A DNA stretch of 64,000 nt. Origin: Salvelinus alpinus. Taxonomy: Eukaryota > Chordata > Actinopteri > Salmoniformes > Salmonidae. Shown here in pieces: positions 22,873 to 36,040 of the stretch (its first letter is position 1; the number at the start of each line of letters is the position of its first letter). The notes under the pieces are model-generated. The model searched no databases. It saw only the letters and a list, made by a program, of their open reading frames with translations, and was not told the DNA's origin. The position numbers and the translations under genes were made by a program. The DNA is taken from contig NC_092093.1 in assembly GCF_045679555.1 (NCBI RefSeq), positions 68,400,240-68,464,239 of the forward strand, given 5' to 3'.

Positions 22873-25042
22873 TTAGGTGAGTAGGGGAGTCCTGATTAAG
22901 CATTTGAGTGCAACACACACACAACAAGAGAGAGAGGGAGCCAGGGTCTAGGACCACTCTGTGCATTTACACGCATCCATTTTTTATGAAACAGACTCAT
23001 AACAATTAGTCCTCTTACCGCCTGGCTAATCTTAGCATACCTGTAATGGCCATGACATCACTTTTTAAAAGTTCCAAAACTGACATTCTCATTAATTTTC
23101 ATTGAGAAAACATTAGTAGGCCTAGCACTCTGGCCAGAGAGAGAAGAGCAATAAAGAGAGGAATAAAAGAGGTTTGAGTGCTTAGAATGGAAGGTTACAT
23201 TCTCCAGACCTTTTACACAAATTCATTTACATGAGAGGAGAAATGTAGGGTGAGAGCTAAAGGCATATTCCACACAGTAGATGAGCCAATTGTAACAGTT
23301 TATATTTTAGTTCACAGAATGTAGGCTAACAAGCAAAGCTAACTGCCTTGGTATTTGTGTACGAGAGTCTAAGCCAGGAGTTTGATGCATAATAAATTGC
23401 TTATATACAAAGCCAGGCATACATATATTAGACATTTTATATCTGAAGGAGGCAATAATATAATTATGCCTCAGTGATCAGAAAAATATAGGGATAATAC
23501 CACTATTATGTGTCCTGTCCTTTGGGGATCAAGACACCCACCCCCGTTCCCTCTCTATCTCTTGTCCTAAAGGTGCCATCCCTGGCACTATGTCTAAACT
23601 GAAGGTCAAGATGACAGTCTAGCCACCCTCCCAAATTCCCTTGATTCCTTATAGCCTTGATTCGAGCTGAGCTGCTATGTTCGCTTCAGGAATGTTCTGT
23701 CCTGTCCAGTTGTGACAGCCAGACAGACTCAAGGTCAGGGTGTTGTCGTTGAGCAGTTTGTGCTTATCTGTTTTCACTCTGGTATTTTCTGTTCTTTTTT
23801 TCCCTATCCCTTTTTCCATCAGTAGATCGTAGCCGACAGGATGCTGCCTAGGGGTGGGGGTGACAGTTGATATGCCGCAATCTTATCTGTCACTCATTCG
23901 TCACTTTGCGCCAGTTGTCATAAGCCCTGATTTGAGCAGCAGACTACAGCTTGGATGCCGCCGAGCGCTCATGTTTTTATCCTATTATTTGTCATGGTGC
24001 AGGAGTGGTGTGCTCCATATTAACCCTTTGTGCTAGCGTTGTTGTTGTGGCAGTATATCCATATGTTGTGTATTGACATTGTCCTAGTAATGATTCATTT
24101 GGCCTCAGACTTCCCTAAATCTGTAAATATCCCCAAAATGCTGTTTGAAGCAATGTTAAATATAGAATTTAAACATCATTACATTTACCCCATGAAATGT
24201 GTAGGCTTCTAGCTTTTTACTTGTTTTGTATTGATTTCAGAACTAGGCCTATAGTAGATAACTTTAGGCAATAACCCACACTCAGTCAGTCAGTCCTCTC
24301 TCTCTCTCTCTCACTCTACTCACTCACCAGCTCCAGGAGAGGGCATTCTCCCTGTGTTGATCCATTATGAAGTCGATGGCTCCTGTTCAATGCCTGAACA
24401 TAATCTTTGTGTGTGTGTGTGTTTGCTCTTTCGTGCCTCTGTAAGTGTATGTCCTTTATTTACAATAGGCCTAACCACTGCCCATTGATCGGTGACTTCT
24501 GACCATTACATAAGAGCCATAGATTTCCAGTTCTGTGGTGAAAGCCTTTCACTACTTCATTTTTATAGGCAGAGAGTATTGACTGAAGTGTGGGGCTGTT
24601 ATGTATTTGGCATATAGCTGAGAGTCTGAGGGTAGCTGTCAATAGTAATCCTGCTATTGATGTGTGTGTGTGTGTGTGTGTCTAGAAGATGTTACAGTGG
24701 CCTGACTCTAACATCTCTCTCATCCTCTTACATCATAATTACATTAATATTGACAAGCCCCTGACAATAGCCACAGTACTATTGATAGCCGGCTGTCAAT
24801 ACTGTGTTCCCAAATAAAACATTTTCATTCATAACTTGTCAACTGCTCAATAACAGCGTTGAAGGGAGTACCAGGCCAGGGGATTCTCCCAAGAGGGAGG
24901 GAAGGAGGAAGGGATGGAGAGAGGGGGATATTTCTCACACTTGGCACTGTGAGGCTATATGGCGCTGTGGACCTGTGGATTATCTACGTATGCCCCTGCC
25001 TGCCTACCTGATTGACACACACACACATGCAGGCATGCACAT
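22873..25042. other. PEX2 intron 1 DNA with short TG/CT runs
   Basis: Mostly unique-looking sequence. Simple runs occur at 24297-24313 (CT) and 24660-24680 (TG). The segment 23826-24010 is relatively GC-rich and non-repetitive. No exon with both splice sites and coding similarity was found. Confidence 0.4.
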
Positions 25043-25250
25043 ACGCCCACACTGAGGCAGTGCATACGCCCACACTGAGGCAGTGCATACGCCCACACTG
25101 AGGCAGTGCATACGCCCACACTGAGGCAGTGCATACGCCCACACTGAGGCAGTGCATACGCCCACACTGAGGCAGTGCATACGCCCACACTGAGGCAGTG
25201 CATACGCCCACACTGAGGCAGTGCATACGCCCACACTGAGGCAGTGCATA
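25043..25250. repeat. 23-bp minisatellite, 9 copies, hairpin in each unit
   Basis: Nine nearly identical copies of cgcccacactgaggcagtgc plus ata. Each unit contains CACTG-agg-CAGTG, a perfect 5-bp inverted repeat with a 3-nt loop. The unit is not a multiple of three and contains no stop on the minus strand, so all three minus frames stay open and repeat the same peptide; this is a by-product. Confidence 0.97.
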
Positions 25251-26258
25251 CAAACGTGAGGCTACTACTTCATTTGTTTCTCAGTAAAGCTTTGAGATAA
25301 TTCTAATGAAAAGCACTTATACAAATTAAATGTATTATTATTTACCAAGGACCAATTATGCTTAGCTATGTCACCTAAATGATGTGACATAACAAATTAG
25401 GTTATATATATTAGAATCTTTATGTAATTATTTGATATTCACCTACTTATTTTCTTGTAAGTTTTAGGCTACTTTATAAATTAAATTCCAATTCAAACTT
25501 CGTATAATAGACATTGTATGCTGCACTCGTAAATAGTGTCATGAATTAAATTAAACTTGAATGACTTATTTCCTTTAAAATGTCACCCATTTCATTCATT
25601 TCTAAATGTAACTGGGTGGTACTGTATCATCTGAAGTCTATTGAAACATCATGAATGCAGGATGTTCTTATGGACCAAAATAAACTCTAAGCACCGCAGT
25701 GCTGCTTATTAGAATGTAACTCGGTCTAAATGTCACAACTGACCCCTTCAGTCAAAGCTGCCATATTTCCATTCCAGAGCTGAAATCTCTTAAAGCCACG
25801 TAACAAATCCTGTTCACCACAGCACAAAGGTCTCTCTCTCTCTCTTTCTCTCCTTCGGCCTTTCATTTCTAAACCATTTCATTTGGATGGGGAGAGATAA
25901 ACCAAGGACGATACAAACATGGACTCACACAGACACACTCAGTGAGGAGTCATCCAGACGTCACAGTGGTGGGATCTCATCTAGAGTACACCGGGGAGTG
26001 AAGTAGTTCCATATTGGCAGATGGTTACGGTGTAGCCAAGACTGCGCCATTAGGCTAATCCCTGTTGATGTGATTCTTCCGCACACCCCTATCTCGGCTA
26101 AGACCGTGTGTGTGTGTGTGTGTCCGTGTGCATCTTAAGACCCCATGTGCCTCCGCATTGCAACGCTCAAAGGCCACATTTAGGATGGGTTTTACATGTG
26201 AAAAGTGATTTCAGATCCACTATAAAAATGCAAAATAGGATGGACTTCTCATCTTAAA
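25251..26258. other. PEX2 intron 1 DNA, no element recognised
   Basis: AT-rich then mixed sequence with short CT and TG runs at 25832-25851 and 26106-26123. No gene is seen. Confidence 0.4.
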
Positions 26259-26515
26259 GGAGAATTTAGCTTTTTTACAACCAAATCTACATTTGTAATG
26301 TAAATGGCATGTTATAGAAGGGTCCAGACACTTTTTTGTTGTTGCAATTTCACTTGTTGCAATTTCCCCCCCCCCAACCAGTGATTTAAATCCTCATCCT
26401 CGTTGTGGCAGTAAAGGGGCTCTGAAAAAGGATCCAAAAACACACAAATACGTCCTCTTAGAAATTGAAACGCTGTCAGTATAGTGATGTAGGTCTTTAC
26501 ATGTTATACACATTT
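26259..26515 (+). repeat. Dispersed repeat, part 1 of a copy split by a LINE
   Basis: From aaaggagaatttagcttttt to gtaggtctttacatgttata this matches the reverse complement of 39515-39766: shared phrases include ttacaaccaaat, aaatggcatgttatagaa, cctcatcctcgttgtg and gtgacgtaggtcttta-like ends. Its continuation appears at 31322-31400, so a LINE interrupts this copy. The family is not identified. Confidence 0.72.
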
Positions 26516-26967
26516 TTTTTTAAAAATGTTTTATTTAACCTTTATTTAACCAGGTAGGCAAATTGAGAACACGTTCTCATTTACAATTGCGACCTGGCCA
26601 AGATAAAGCAAAGCAGTTCGACACATACAACAACACATAGTTACACATGGAGTAAAACAAACATATAGTCAATAATACAGTGAAAAAAAAATAAGTCTAT
26701 ATACAATGTGAGCAAGTGAGGTGAGATAAGGGAGGTGAAGGCAAACAAATATATGTATAAATAAATAAAAATATAAAAGGCCATGGAGGCGAAGTGAGTA
26801 CAACACAGCAAGTAAAATAAAAACTAAAAAAACAATGGAATGGTTGGTTTGCAGTGGAAGAAAGTGCAAAGTAGAGACAGAAATAATGGGGTGCAAAGGA
26901 GCAAAATAAATTAATAAATAAATACAGTAGGTAAAGAGGTAGTTGTTTGGGCTAAATTGTAGATGGG

Positions 26968-29900
26968 TTATGTACAGGTGCAGTAATCTATGAGCTGCTC
27001 TGACAGCTGGTGCTTAAAGCTAGTGAGGGAGATAGGTGTTTCCAGTTTCAGAGATTTTTGTAGTTCGTTCCAGTCATTGGCAGCAGAGAACTGGAAGGAG
27101 AGGCGTCCAAAGGAAGAATTGGTTTTGGGGGTGACTAGAGAGATATACCTGCTGGAGCGCGTGCTACAGGTAGGTGCTGCTATGGTGACCAGCGAGCTGA
27201 GATAAGGGGGGACTTTACCTAGCAGGGTCTTGTAGATGACCTGGAACCAGTGGGTTTGGCGACGAGTATGAAGCGAGGGCCAGCCAACGAGAGTGTACAG
27301 GTCGCAGTGGTGGGTAGTATATGGGGCTTTGGTGACAAAACGGATGGCACTGTGATAGACTGCATCCAATTTATTGAGTAGGGTTTTGGAGGCTATTTTG
27401 TAAATGACATCACCGAAGTCGAGGATTGGTAGGATGGTCAGTTTTACAAGGGTATGTTTGGCAGCATGAGTAAAGGATGCTTTGTTGCGGAATAGGAAGC
27501 CAATTCTAGATTTGACTTTGGATTGGAGATGTTTGATGTGAGTCTGGAAGGAGAGTTTACAGTCTAACCAGACACCTAGGTATTTGTAGGTGTCCACATA
27601 TTCTAAGTCAGAGCCGTCCAAAGTAGTGATGTTGGACAGGCGGGCAGGAGCAGGCAGCGATCGGTTGAAGAGCATGCATTTGGTTTTACTTGTATTTAGG
27701 AGCAGTTGGAGGCCACGGAAGGAGAGTTGTATGGCATTGAAGCTCGTCTGGAGGGTTGTTAACACAGTGTCAAAAGAAGGGCCAGAAGTATACAGAATAG
27801 TGTCGTCTGCGTAGAGGTGGATCAGAGAATCACCAGCAGCAAGAGCGACATCATTGATGTAAACAGAGAAGAGAGTCGGTCCAAGAATTGAACCCTGTGG
27901 CACCCCCATAGAGACTGCCAGAGGCCCGGACAACAGACCCTCCGATTTGACACACTGAACTCGATCAGAGAAGTAGTTGGTGAACCAGGCGAGGCAATCA
28001 TTAGAGAAACCAAGGCTGTCGAGTCTGCCAATGAGGATGTGGTGATTGACAGAGTCAAAGGCCTTGGCCAGGTCAATGAATACGGCTGCACAGTATTGTT
28101 TCCTATCGATGGCGGTTACGATATCGTTTATGACCTTGAGCGTGGCTGAGGTGCACCCATGACCAGCTCTGAAACCAGATTGCATTGCGGAGAAGGTGTG
28201 GTGGGATTCGAAATGGTCGGTAATCTGTTTGTTGACTTGGCTTTCGAAGACCTTAGAAAGGCAGGGTAGGATAGATATAGGTCTGTAGCAGTTAGGGTCA
28301 AGGGTGTCCCCCCCTTTGAAGAGGGGGATAACCGCAGCTGCTTTCCAATCTTTGGGGATCTCAGACGACACGAAAGAGAGGTTGAAGAGGCTAGTAATAG
28401 GGGTGGCAACAATTTCAGCAGATAGTTTTAGAAAGAAAGGGTCCAGATTATCTAGCCCGGCTGATTTGTAAGGGTCCAGATTTTGCAGCTCATTTAGAAC
28501 ATCAGCTGACTGTATTTGGGAGAAAGAGAAATGGGGAAGGCTTGGGCGAGTAGCAGAGGGGAGGGCAGTGCTGTTGTCCGGGGTAGGGGTAGCCAGGTGG
28601 AAAGCATGGCCAGCCGTAGAAAAATGCTTATTGAAATTCTCAATTATAGTGGATTTGTCGGTGGTGACAGTGTTTCCTATCTTCAGAGCGGTTGGAAGCT
28701 GGGAGGAGGTGTTCTTATTCTCCATGGACTTTACGGTGTCCCAGAACTTTTTTGAATTTGTGTTGCAGGAAGCAAATTTCTGCTTGAAATAGCTAGCCTT
28801 GGCTGTTCTAACTGCCTGTGTATATTGGTTTCTGGCTTCCCTGAAAAGTTGCATATCACGGGGGCTGTTCGATGCTAATGCAGAACGCCATAGGATGTTT
28901 TTCTGTTGGTTAAGGGCAGTCAGGTCAGGAGAGAACCAAGGGCTATATCTGTTCCTGGTTCTAAATTTCTTGAATGGGGCATGCTTATTCAAGATGGTGA
29001 GGAAGGCATTTTAAAAAAATGACCAGGCATCCTCTACTGACGGGATGAGATCAATATCCTTCCAGGATACCCCGGCCAGGTCGATTAGAAAGGCCTGCTC
29101 GCTGAAGTGTTTCAGGGAGCGTTTGACAGTGATGAGTGGAGGTCGTTTGACCGCTGACCCATTACGGATGCAGGCAATGAGGCAGTGATCGCTGAGATCT
29201 TGGTTGAAAACAGCAGAGGTGTATTTGGAGGGCAAGTTTGTTAGGATGATATCTATGAGGGTACCCGTGTTTACGGAATTGGGGTGGTACCTGGTAGGTT
29301 CATTGATAATTTGTGTGAGATTGAGGGCATCAAGCTTAGATTGTAGGGTGGCTGGGGTGTTGAGCATGTTCAAATTTAGGTCGCCTAGCAGCACGAGCTC
29401 TGAAGATAGATGGGGGGCAATCAGTTCACATATAGTGTCCAGAGCACAGCTGGGGGCAGAGGGTGGTCTATAGCAGGCGGCAACGGTGAGAGACTTGTTT
29501 TTAGAGAGGTGGATTTTTAAAAGTAGAAGTTCAAATTGTTTGGGAACAGACCTGGATAGTATAACAGAACTCTGCAGGCAGTCTTTGCAGTAGATTGCAA
29601 CACCGCCCCCTTTGGCCGTTCTATCTTGTCTGAAAATCTTGTAATTGGGGATGAAAATGTCTGAATTTTTGGTGGTCTTTCTAAGCCAGGATTCAGACAC
29701 GGCTAAAACATCCGGGTTGGCAGAGTGTGCTAAAGCAGTGAACAAAACAAACTTAGGGAGGAGGCTTCTAATGTTAACATGCATGAAGCCAAGGCTATTA
29801 CGGTTACAGAAGTCATCAAAAGAGAGCGCCTGGGGAATAGGAGTGGAGCCAGGTACTGCAGGGCCTGGATTCACCTCTACATCACCAGAGGAACAGAGGA

Positions 29901-30258
29901 GGAGTAGGATAAGGGTACGGCTAAAAGCTATGAGAATTGGTCGCCTAGAGCTACTAGAGCAGAGAGTAAAAGGAGGTTTCTGGGGGCGATAAAATAGTTT
30001 AAAGGAATAATGTACAGACAAAGGTATGGTAGGATGTGAATACAGTGGAGGTAAACCTAGGTATTGAGTGATGATGAGAGAGATATTGTCTCTAGAAACA
30101 TCATTGAAACCAGGTGATGTCATCGCATATGTGGGTGGTGGAACTGAGAGGTTGGATATGGTATAGAGAGCAGGGCTAGAATCTCTACAGTGAAATAAGC
30201 CAATAAACACTAACCAGAACAGCAATGGACAAGGCATATTTACATTAAGGAGAGGCAT
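26968..30258 (-). pseudogene. LINE ORF: 2A-like, AP endonuclease, reverse transcriptase; one ochre stop
   Basis: Reading down from ATG 30258 (MPLLNVNM...), the frame runs to a terminal stop at 26968-26970 with a single internal TAA at 29011-29013: 1096 codons. Order: hydrophobic segment followed by SSGDVEVNPGP (29860-29895), an AP endonuclease domain (MHVNIRSL, SESWL, GDLNLNML, SDHCLIA), then reverse transcriptase (PLFKGG...NCYRPIS, FIDLAKAFDSVNH, GVPQGSILGP, catalytic YADD near 27811). Copy 2 has AAA where copy 1 has the TAA. The stop lies in the linker between endonuclease and reverse transcriptase. The C-terminus ends CTCT. Confidence 0.9.
29860..29895 (-). other. 2A-like peptide motif in LINE copy 1
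   Basis: Encodes SSGDVEVNPGP after a run of Leu residues. It matches the consensus D-V/I-E-x-N-P-G-P at which ribosomes skip a peptide bond between Gly and the last Pro. Such motifs are established near the N-terminus of some CR1/L2-type retrotransposon ORFs; here it precedes the endonuclease domain. Confidence 0.85.
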
Positions 30259-31321
30259 GCTAATCGAGTGATCAATAAGGGTCCAGTGAGTAGAGGTTGG
30301 TTGGGGTCGTGGCGATCCAGACAGCTGGCCGGGTATATGGCTATCGGTAGCAGCATAGGATGGAGGTCTGTTTGTAGATACCTCGTGCGTTTCCGTCGGT
30401 AGGTTAGTGGGGTTCCGTGTAGTGGGGTTCCGTGTGGTAGAGGGGATCAATCCAAATTGGCAAAATAGATATAGTGACCCAAGGAAAAAATAAAATAAAT
30501 AAATAATAATAATAATAATAGTTGTCCAATATACTTGTTCAAATAGCAGCCGATAAGACAGCTAACGATTAGCGGGCCTCAGATGAGCGTTCAGGTAACG
30601 TCGGGACGGAGGTGCCAGTTGGATAAATCCCTCGGGCAGATAACGTCGGCAGTCAGTCGCGGCAGTCAGTCGTGAAGGCCCGGTGGGGTTCCGTATCTGC
30701 AGCAGCAACAAAAGAAACGGGTCCGGATGGTGATGGAACTCCTCAGCTGGCTAGCTCCAGAATGATTTGAGTTTGCTCCGGGGTCGACGTAAGCCAATAG
30801 TCACACGGTTTGCAGCTAGCTAGCTGCGAAATCAAGGTGCAAGTGTCCAGAGCCTGCGGCTGGAATCCGGGGAAACTGAGAGAAAAAGAGTCCCGGAATG
30901 CTCCGGTCCGAGTCGCGTTGCACAAAAGTGCCGGTAGATTATCGAGCTAAAGGAATAGCTGATGACCACTAAACGTGGGCAGCTGAAACACCAACGCTAG
31001 CCAGCAAACCGGCTAATTTCGGGGCAGCTACAGATTAGCTTCTGGCTAGCTATCGGAGTAGCTTCTGGTTAGCTTTCAGGCTAGCTTCTGAATTAGCCCC
31101 TGGCTAGCTCCCTTGATGGATTTTCAGATTGAGGTAAATAATACTTTTTGTAATTGGTGAAGCGGGTTGCAGGAAAGCTTTTGCAGGAAAGCTTTTGTAG
31201 TTGAGTTCTTGGATAATAAAATAGATAAAAGATATGCGAAGAAAGGTGTAAATATATATATATACAGGACACGAACAATAATGAACAGAAAAAGACGTCT
31301 GAACTGCTAAGCCACCTTGGA

Positions 31322-31409
31322 CGTGAAAGTTTCTGTGTAGTACAGACCCATGATGTTGTCATTCCGAACTTTATCTGCAATGTTGTATTCCATTTTGTTG
31401 TGACTCGAG
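31322..31409 (+). repeat. Dispersed repeat, part 2 of the split copy
   Basis: The phrase aatgttgtattccattttgt with flanking aactttat...gtgactcgag aligns to the complement of 39465-39515 and continues the repeat interrupted at 26515. The match weakens around 31340-31360. Confidence 0.55.
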
Positions 31410-31579
31410 CTGAGGCATGCAAATTTCCTTAGACATTTCCTCTGTCCAGTGTCTGTGTTCTTTTGCCCATCTTAATCTTTTATTTTTATTGGCCAGTCTG
31501 AGATATGGCTTTTTCTTTGCAACTCTGCCTAGAGTTGGCCAGCATCCCGGAGTCGCCTCTTCACTGTTGACGTTGAGAC
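31410..31579 (-). mobile_element. Tc1 element, part 1 (interrupted by a large insertion)
   Basis: Middle part of a Tc1-like transposase on the minus strand (tttgcccatcttaatctttt; ctgcctagagttggccagca). It continues at 37708 after a 6.1-kb insertion. The right end of the element is at 38426. The left terminus was not found, so the copy is 3'-truncated relative to its transposase. Confidence 0.75.
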
Positions 31580-32784
31580 TAGAGGTCGACCGATTTATGA
31601 TTTTTCAACGCCGATACCGATTATTGGAGGACCAAAAAAAGACGATACCGATTAATCGGACGATTTTTATTTATTCGTAATAATGACAATTACAACAATA
31701 CTGAATGAACACTTATTTTAACTTAATATAATACATTAATAAAATCCATTTAGCCTCAAATAAATAATGAAACATGTTCAATTTGGTTTAAATAATGTAA
31801 AAACAAAGTATTGGAGAAGAAAGTAAAAGTGCAATATGTGCATGTAAATGGTCAATGGTCTTGGTTTTCCAAGATGGCGTAGCAGTGTAGACGTGTTTGT
31901 TTCGTCCTCTCGTGTACGTTTGTATGTTTCGTATTTCTTGTATATATAAAAATAAAAAAAATTCTATCTCTTTTCGATTTTTTATTCGATTATACCTTCC
32001 GGTAACCTACCTCACCCAATGTGATACGGAATCGCTATTATTTTTTAACTTTGGAACACATTCAAGAACCCCCAGTAGCTAATCAGCTACAAGCTATATA
32101 GTCATTTTTAGCCGCTGCTAGCAGCTTTTACCTTCTGCACAGACACCAGCCCTGTTCTTAGCCTGGATATTACTCACCAATTTACCAGCATCGGACTGTC
32201 TCTCCACAACAACGCCGGATTCCTGCCGTAATCCCTGAGCCACTACTTCTGATCCTCACAGCTAGCTTGCAGCTAACGCCACTGCCACGAAGCTAGCACC
32301 AGCTAGCAAACACAATTCTACAATACCTCTTTCGCCATCGCCATCCGGCTTGGATTCTCTGTCGACACGACCACGTCTGGTCTGCAGACGAATACCCCAT
32401 CCGCTGTGCCCTCAACCGGCCTCCGTCTGAGCAGACCCCCTCCGTCTGAGCAGACCACCCCCCGGGCTACTAACTTTAAACGCCGCGTGCTAGCGTAGTG
32501 GCGGCTTCCCTGCTCCATCTACGGCTGCCCCCTGGACACTATGATCACTTGGCTACATAGCTGATGCCTGCCGGACTGTCCATTAATTCACGGTATTCCA
32601 TTCTGTTTATTTGTGTTTTATCTGTCGGCTCTGTGTTTTAACTCAGGCTCTGTGTGTAGTTAATCCGACCCTCTCTGCCTAGTCGTCGCCATTTTTACCT
32701 GCTGTTGCTGTGTTAGCTGACTAGCTGCTGTTATCTCACCTGTTGTTTTAGCTAGCTCTCCCAATCAAGACCTGCAATCACTTT

Positions 32785-35700
32785 ATGCCTTACTGTATGT
32801 CTCTCTCAAATATCAATATGCCTTGTATACTGTTGTTCAGGCTAGTTATCATTGTTTTGGTTTGCAATGGACCCCGTAGTTCCACTCTCCGTACCTCTGA
32901 TACCTCCTTTGTCCCACCTCCCACACATGCGGTGACCTCACCCATTGAGACCAGCATGTCCAGAGATACAACCTCTCTTATCATCACCCAGTGCCTGGGC
33001 TTGCCTCCGCTGTATCCGTGCCCCACCATACCCCTGTCTGCACATTATGCCCAGAATCTATTCTACCACGCCCATAAATCTGCTCCTTTTATTCCTTGTC
33101 CCCAACGCTCTAGGCGACCAGTTTTGATAGCTTTTAGCCGCACCCTCATCCTACTACTCCTCTGTTCCTCGGGTGATGTGGAGGTAAACCCAGGCCCTGC
33201 AAGTCTCCAGGCACCCTCATTTGTTGACTTCTGTGATTGAAAAAGCCTTGGCCTCATGCATGTCAACATCAGAAGCCTCCTCCCTAAGTTTGTCTTACTC
33301 ACCGCTTTAGCACACTCTGCCAACCCTGATGTCCTTGCCGTGTCTGAATCCTGGCTTAGGAAGGCCACCAAAAATTCTGAGATTGCCATACCCAACTATA
33401 ACACTTTCCGTCAAGATAGAACTGCCAAAGGGGGAGGAGTTAGCCTGCAAAGTTCTGTCATACTTTCCAGGTCTATGCCCAAACAGTTCGAACTTCTAAT
33501 TTTAAAAATGAATCTCTCCAGAAATAAGTCTCTCACTGTTGCCGCCTGCTACCGACCCCCCTCAGCTACCAGCTGTGCCCTGGACACCAACTGTGAATTG
33601 ATCGCTCCCCATCTAGCTTTAGAGTTTGTTCTGTTAGGTGACCTAAACTGGGATATGCTTAACACCCCGGCAGTCCTACAATCTAAGCTAGATGCCCTCA
33701 ATCTCACACAAATCATCAAGGAACCCACCAGGTACAACCTTAAATCCGTAAACATGGGCACCCTAATAGACATTATCCTGACCAACTTGCCCTCCAAATA
33801 CACCTCTGCTGTCTTCAATCAAGATCTCAGCGATCACTGCCTCATTGCCTGTATCCGCTACGGGTCCGCGGTCAAACGACCACCCCTCATCACTGTCAAA
33901 CGCTCCCTAAAACACTTCTGCTAGCAGGCCTTTCTAATCGACCTGGCCCGGGTACCCTGGAAGGATATTGACCTCATCCCGTCAGTTGAGGATGCCTGGT
34001 CATTCTTTAAAAGTTACTTCCTCACCATATTAGACAAGCATGCTCCGTTCAAAAAATGCAGAACTAAGAACAGATATAGCCCTTGGTTCACTCCAGACCT
34101 GACTGCCCTCGACCAGCACAAAAACATCCTGTGGCGAACTGCAATAGCATCGAAGAGCCCCCGCGATATGCAACTGTTCAGGGAAGTCAGGAACCAATAC
34201 ACGCAGTCAGTCAGGAAAGCAAAGGCCAGCTTTTTCAAGCAGAAATTTGCATCCTGTAGCTCTAACTCCAAAAAGTTCTGGGATACTGTAAAGTCCATGG
34301 AGAACAAGAGCACCTCCTCCCAGCTGCCCACTGCACTGAGGCTAGGTAACACGGTCACCACCGATAAATCCGTGATAATCGAAAACTTCAACAAGCATTT
34401 CTCAACGGCTGGCCATGCCTTCCTCCTGGCGACTCCAACCTTGGCCAACAGCTGCTACTCGCCCAAGCCTCCCCAGCTTCTCCTTTACCCAAATCCAGAT
34501 AGCAGATGTTCTGAAAGAGCTGGAAAACCTGGACCCATACAAATCAGCTGGGCTTGACAATCTGGACCCCCTATTTCTGAAACTGTCCGCCGCTATTGTC
34601 GCACCCCCTATTACCAGCCTGTTCAACCTCTCCTTCGTATCATCTGAGATCCCCAAGGATTGGAAAGCTGCCGCGGTCATCCCCCTCTTCAAAGGGGGAG
34701 ACACCCTGGACCCAAACTGTTACAGACCTATATCCATCCTGCCCTGCCTATCTAAGGTCTTCGAAAGCCAAGTCAACAAACAGATCACTGACCATCTCGA
34801 ATCCCACCGTACCTTCTCCGCTGTGCAATCCGGATTCCGAGCCGGTCACGGGTGCACCTCAGCCACGCTCAAGGTACTAAACGATATCATAACCGCCATC
34901 GATAAAAGACAGTACTGTGCAGCCGTCTTCATCGACCTGGCCAAGGCTTTCGACTCTGTCAATCACCATATTCATATTGGCAGACTCAGTAGCCTCGGTT
35001 TTTCTAATGACTGCCTTGCCTGGTTCACCAACTACTTTGCAGACAGAGTTCAGTGTGTCAAATCGGAGGGCATGCTCTCCGGTCCTCTGGCAGTCTCTAT
35101 GGGGGTACCTCAGGGTTCAATTCTCGGGCCGACTCTTTTCTCTGTATATATCAATGATGTTGCTCTTGCTGCGGGCGATTCCCTGATCCACCTCTACGCA
35201 GACGACACCATTCTGTATACTTCTGGCCCTTCCTTGGACACTGTGTTAACTAACTTCCAAACGAGCTTCAATGCCATACAACACTCCTTCTGTGGCCTCC
35301 AACTGCTCTTAAACGCTAGTAAAACCAAATGCATGCTTTTCTACCGTTCGCTGCCTGCACCCGCACGCCCGACTAGCATCACCACCCTGGATGGTTCCGA
35401 CCTAGAATATGTGGACATCTATAAGTACCTAGGTGTCTGGCTAGACTGCAAACTCTCCTTCCAGACTCATATCAAACATCTCCAATCCAAAATCAAATCT
35501 AGAGTCGGCTTTCTATTTCGCAACAAAGCCTCCTTCACTCACGCCGCCAAACTTACCCTAGTAAAACTGACTATCCTACCGATCCTCGACTTCGGCGATG
35601 TCATCTACAAAATAGCTTCCAATACTCTACTCAGCAAACTGGATGCAGTTTATCACAGTGCCATCCGTTTTGTTACTAAAGTTACTTATATGACCCACCA

Positions 35701-36040
35701 CTGCGACCTGTATGCCCTAGTCGGCTGGCCCTCGCTACATGTTCGTCGTCAGACCCACTGGCTCCAGGTCATCTACAAGGCTATGCTAGGTAAAGTGCCG
35801 CCTTATCTAGGTTCACTGGTCACGATGGCCACACCCACCCGTAGCACGTGCTCCAGCAGGTGTATCTCACTGATCATCCCTAAAGCCAAAACCTTATTTG
35901 GACGCCTTTCCTTCCAGTTCTCTGTTGCCTGCGACTGGAACGAATTGCAAAAATCTCTGAAGTTGGAGACTTTTATCTCCCTCAACAACTTTAAACATCT
36001 GCTATCCGAGCAGCTAACCGATCGCTGCAGCTGTACATAG
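32785..36040 (+). pseudogene. LINE ORF (copy 2), several lesions
   Basis: Same domain order as copy 1: ATG at 32785 (MPYCMSLSN), 2A-like motif (about 33165-33200), AP endonuclease (33256-33920), reverse transcriptase (34560-35300, with FIDLAKAFDSVNH, GVPQGSILGP and YADD at about 35197-35208) and a C-terminal region ending CSCT at 36040. Lesions: TGA at 33238-33240 where copy 1 has CGN; in-frame loss of six residues near 33440; TAG at 33922-33924; a frame shift near 34440-34460. The reverse transcriptase half is open for 541 codons. It cannot give a full protein. Confidence 0.9.
33163..33200 (+). other. 2A-like peptide motif in LINE copy 2
   Basis: Encodes CSSGDVEVNPGP, identical through the motif to copy 1, although the surrounding N-terminal region has diverged. 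Confidence 0.85.

Larger units (their letters stand above)
26521..31321 (-). mobile_element. CR1/L2-type LINE, near full length (copy 1)
   Basis: About 4.8 kb on the minus strand. It starts with tccaaggtggcttagcagt (31321 downwards), has a roughly 1-kb 5' UTR, one long ORF (2A-like motif, AP endonuclease, reverse transcriptase) and ends with a 3' UTR whose complement is tttatttaaccaggtaggca near 26550. A second copy with the same start and end types lies on the plus strand at 31870-36415. The presence of a matching 5' end in both means copy 1 is not 5'-truncated. It lies inside PEX2 intron 1, antisense to PEX2. Confidence 0.92.

Noticed and set aside
24955..25253. Three minus-strand frames of 81-93 codons with Cys-rich repeats
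   Set aside because: All three frames translate the same 23-bp unit in different phase, which shows they are by-products.
26669..26896. 75-codon hydrophobic frame near the 3' end of LINE copy 1
   Set aside because: Lies in the AT-rich LINE 3' UTR on the coding strand after the stop; composition explains it.
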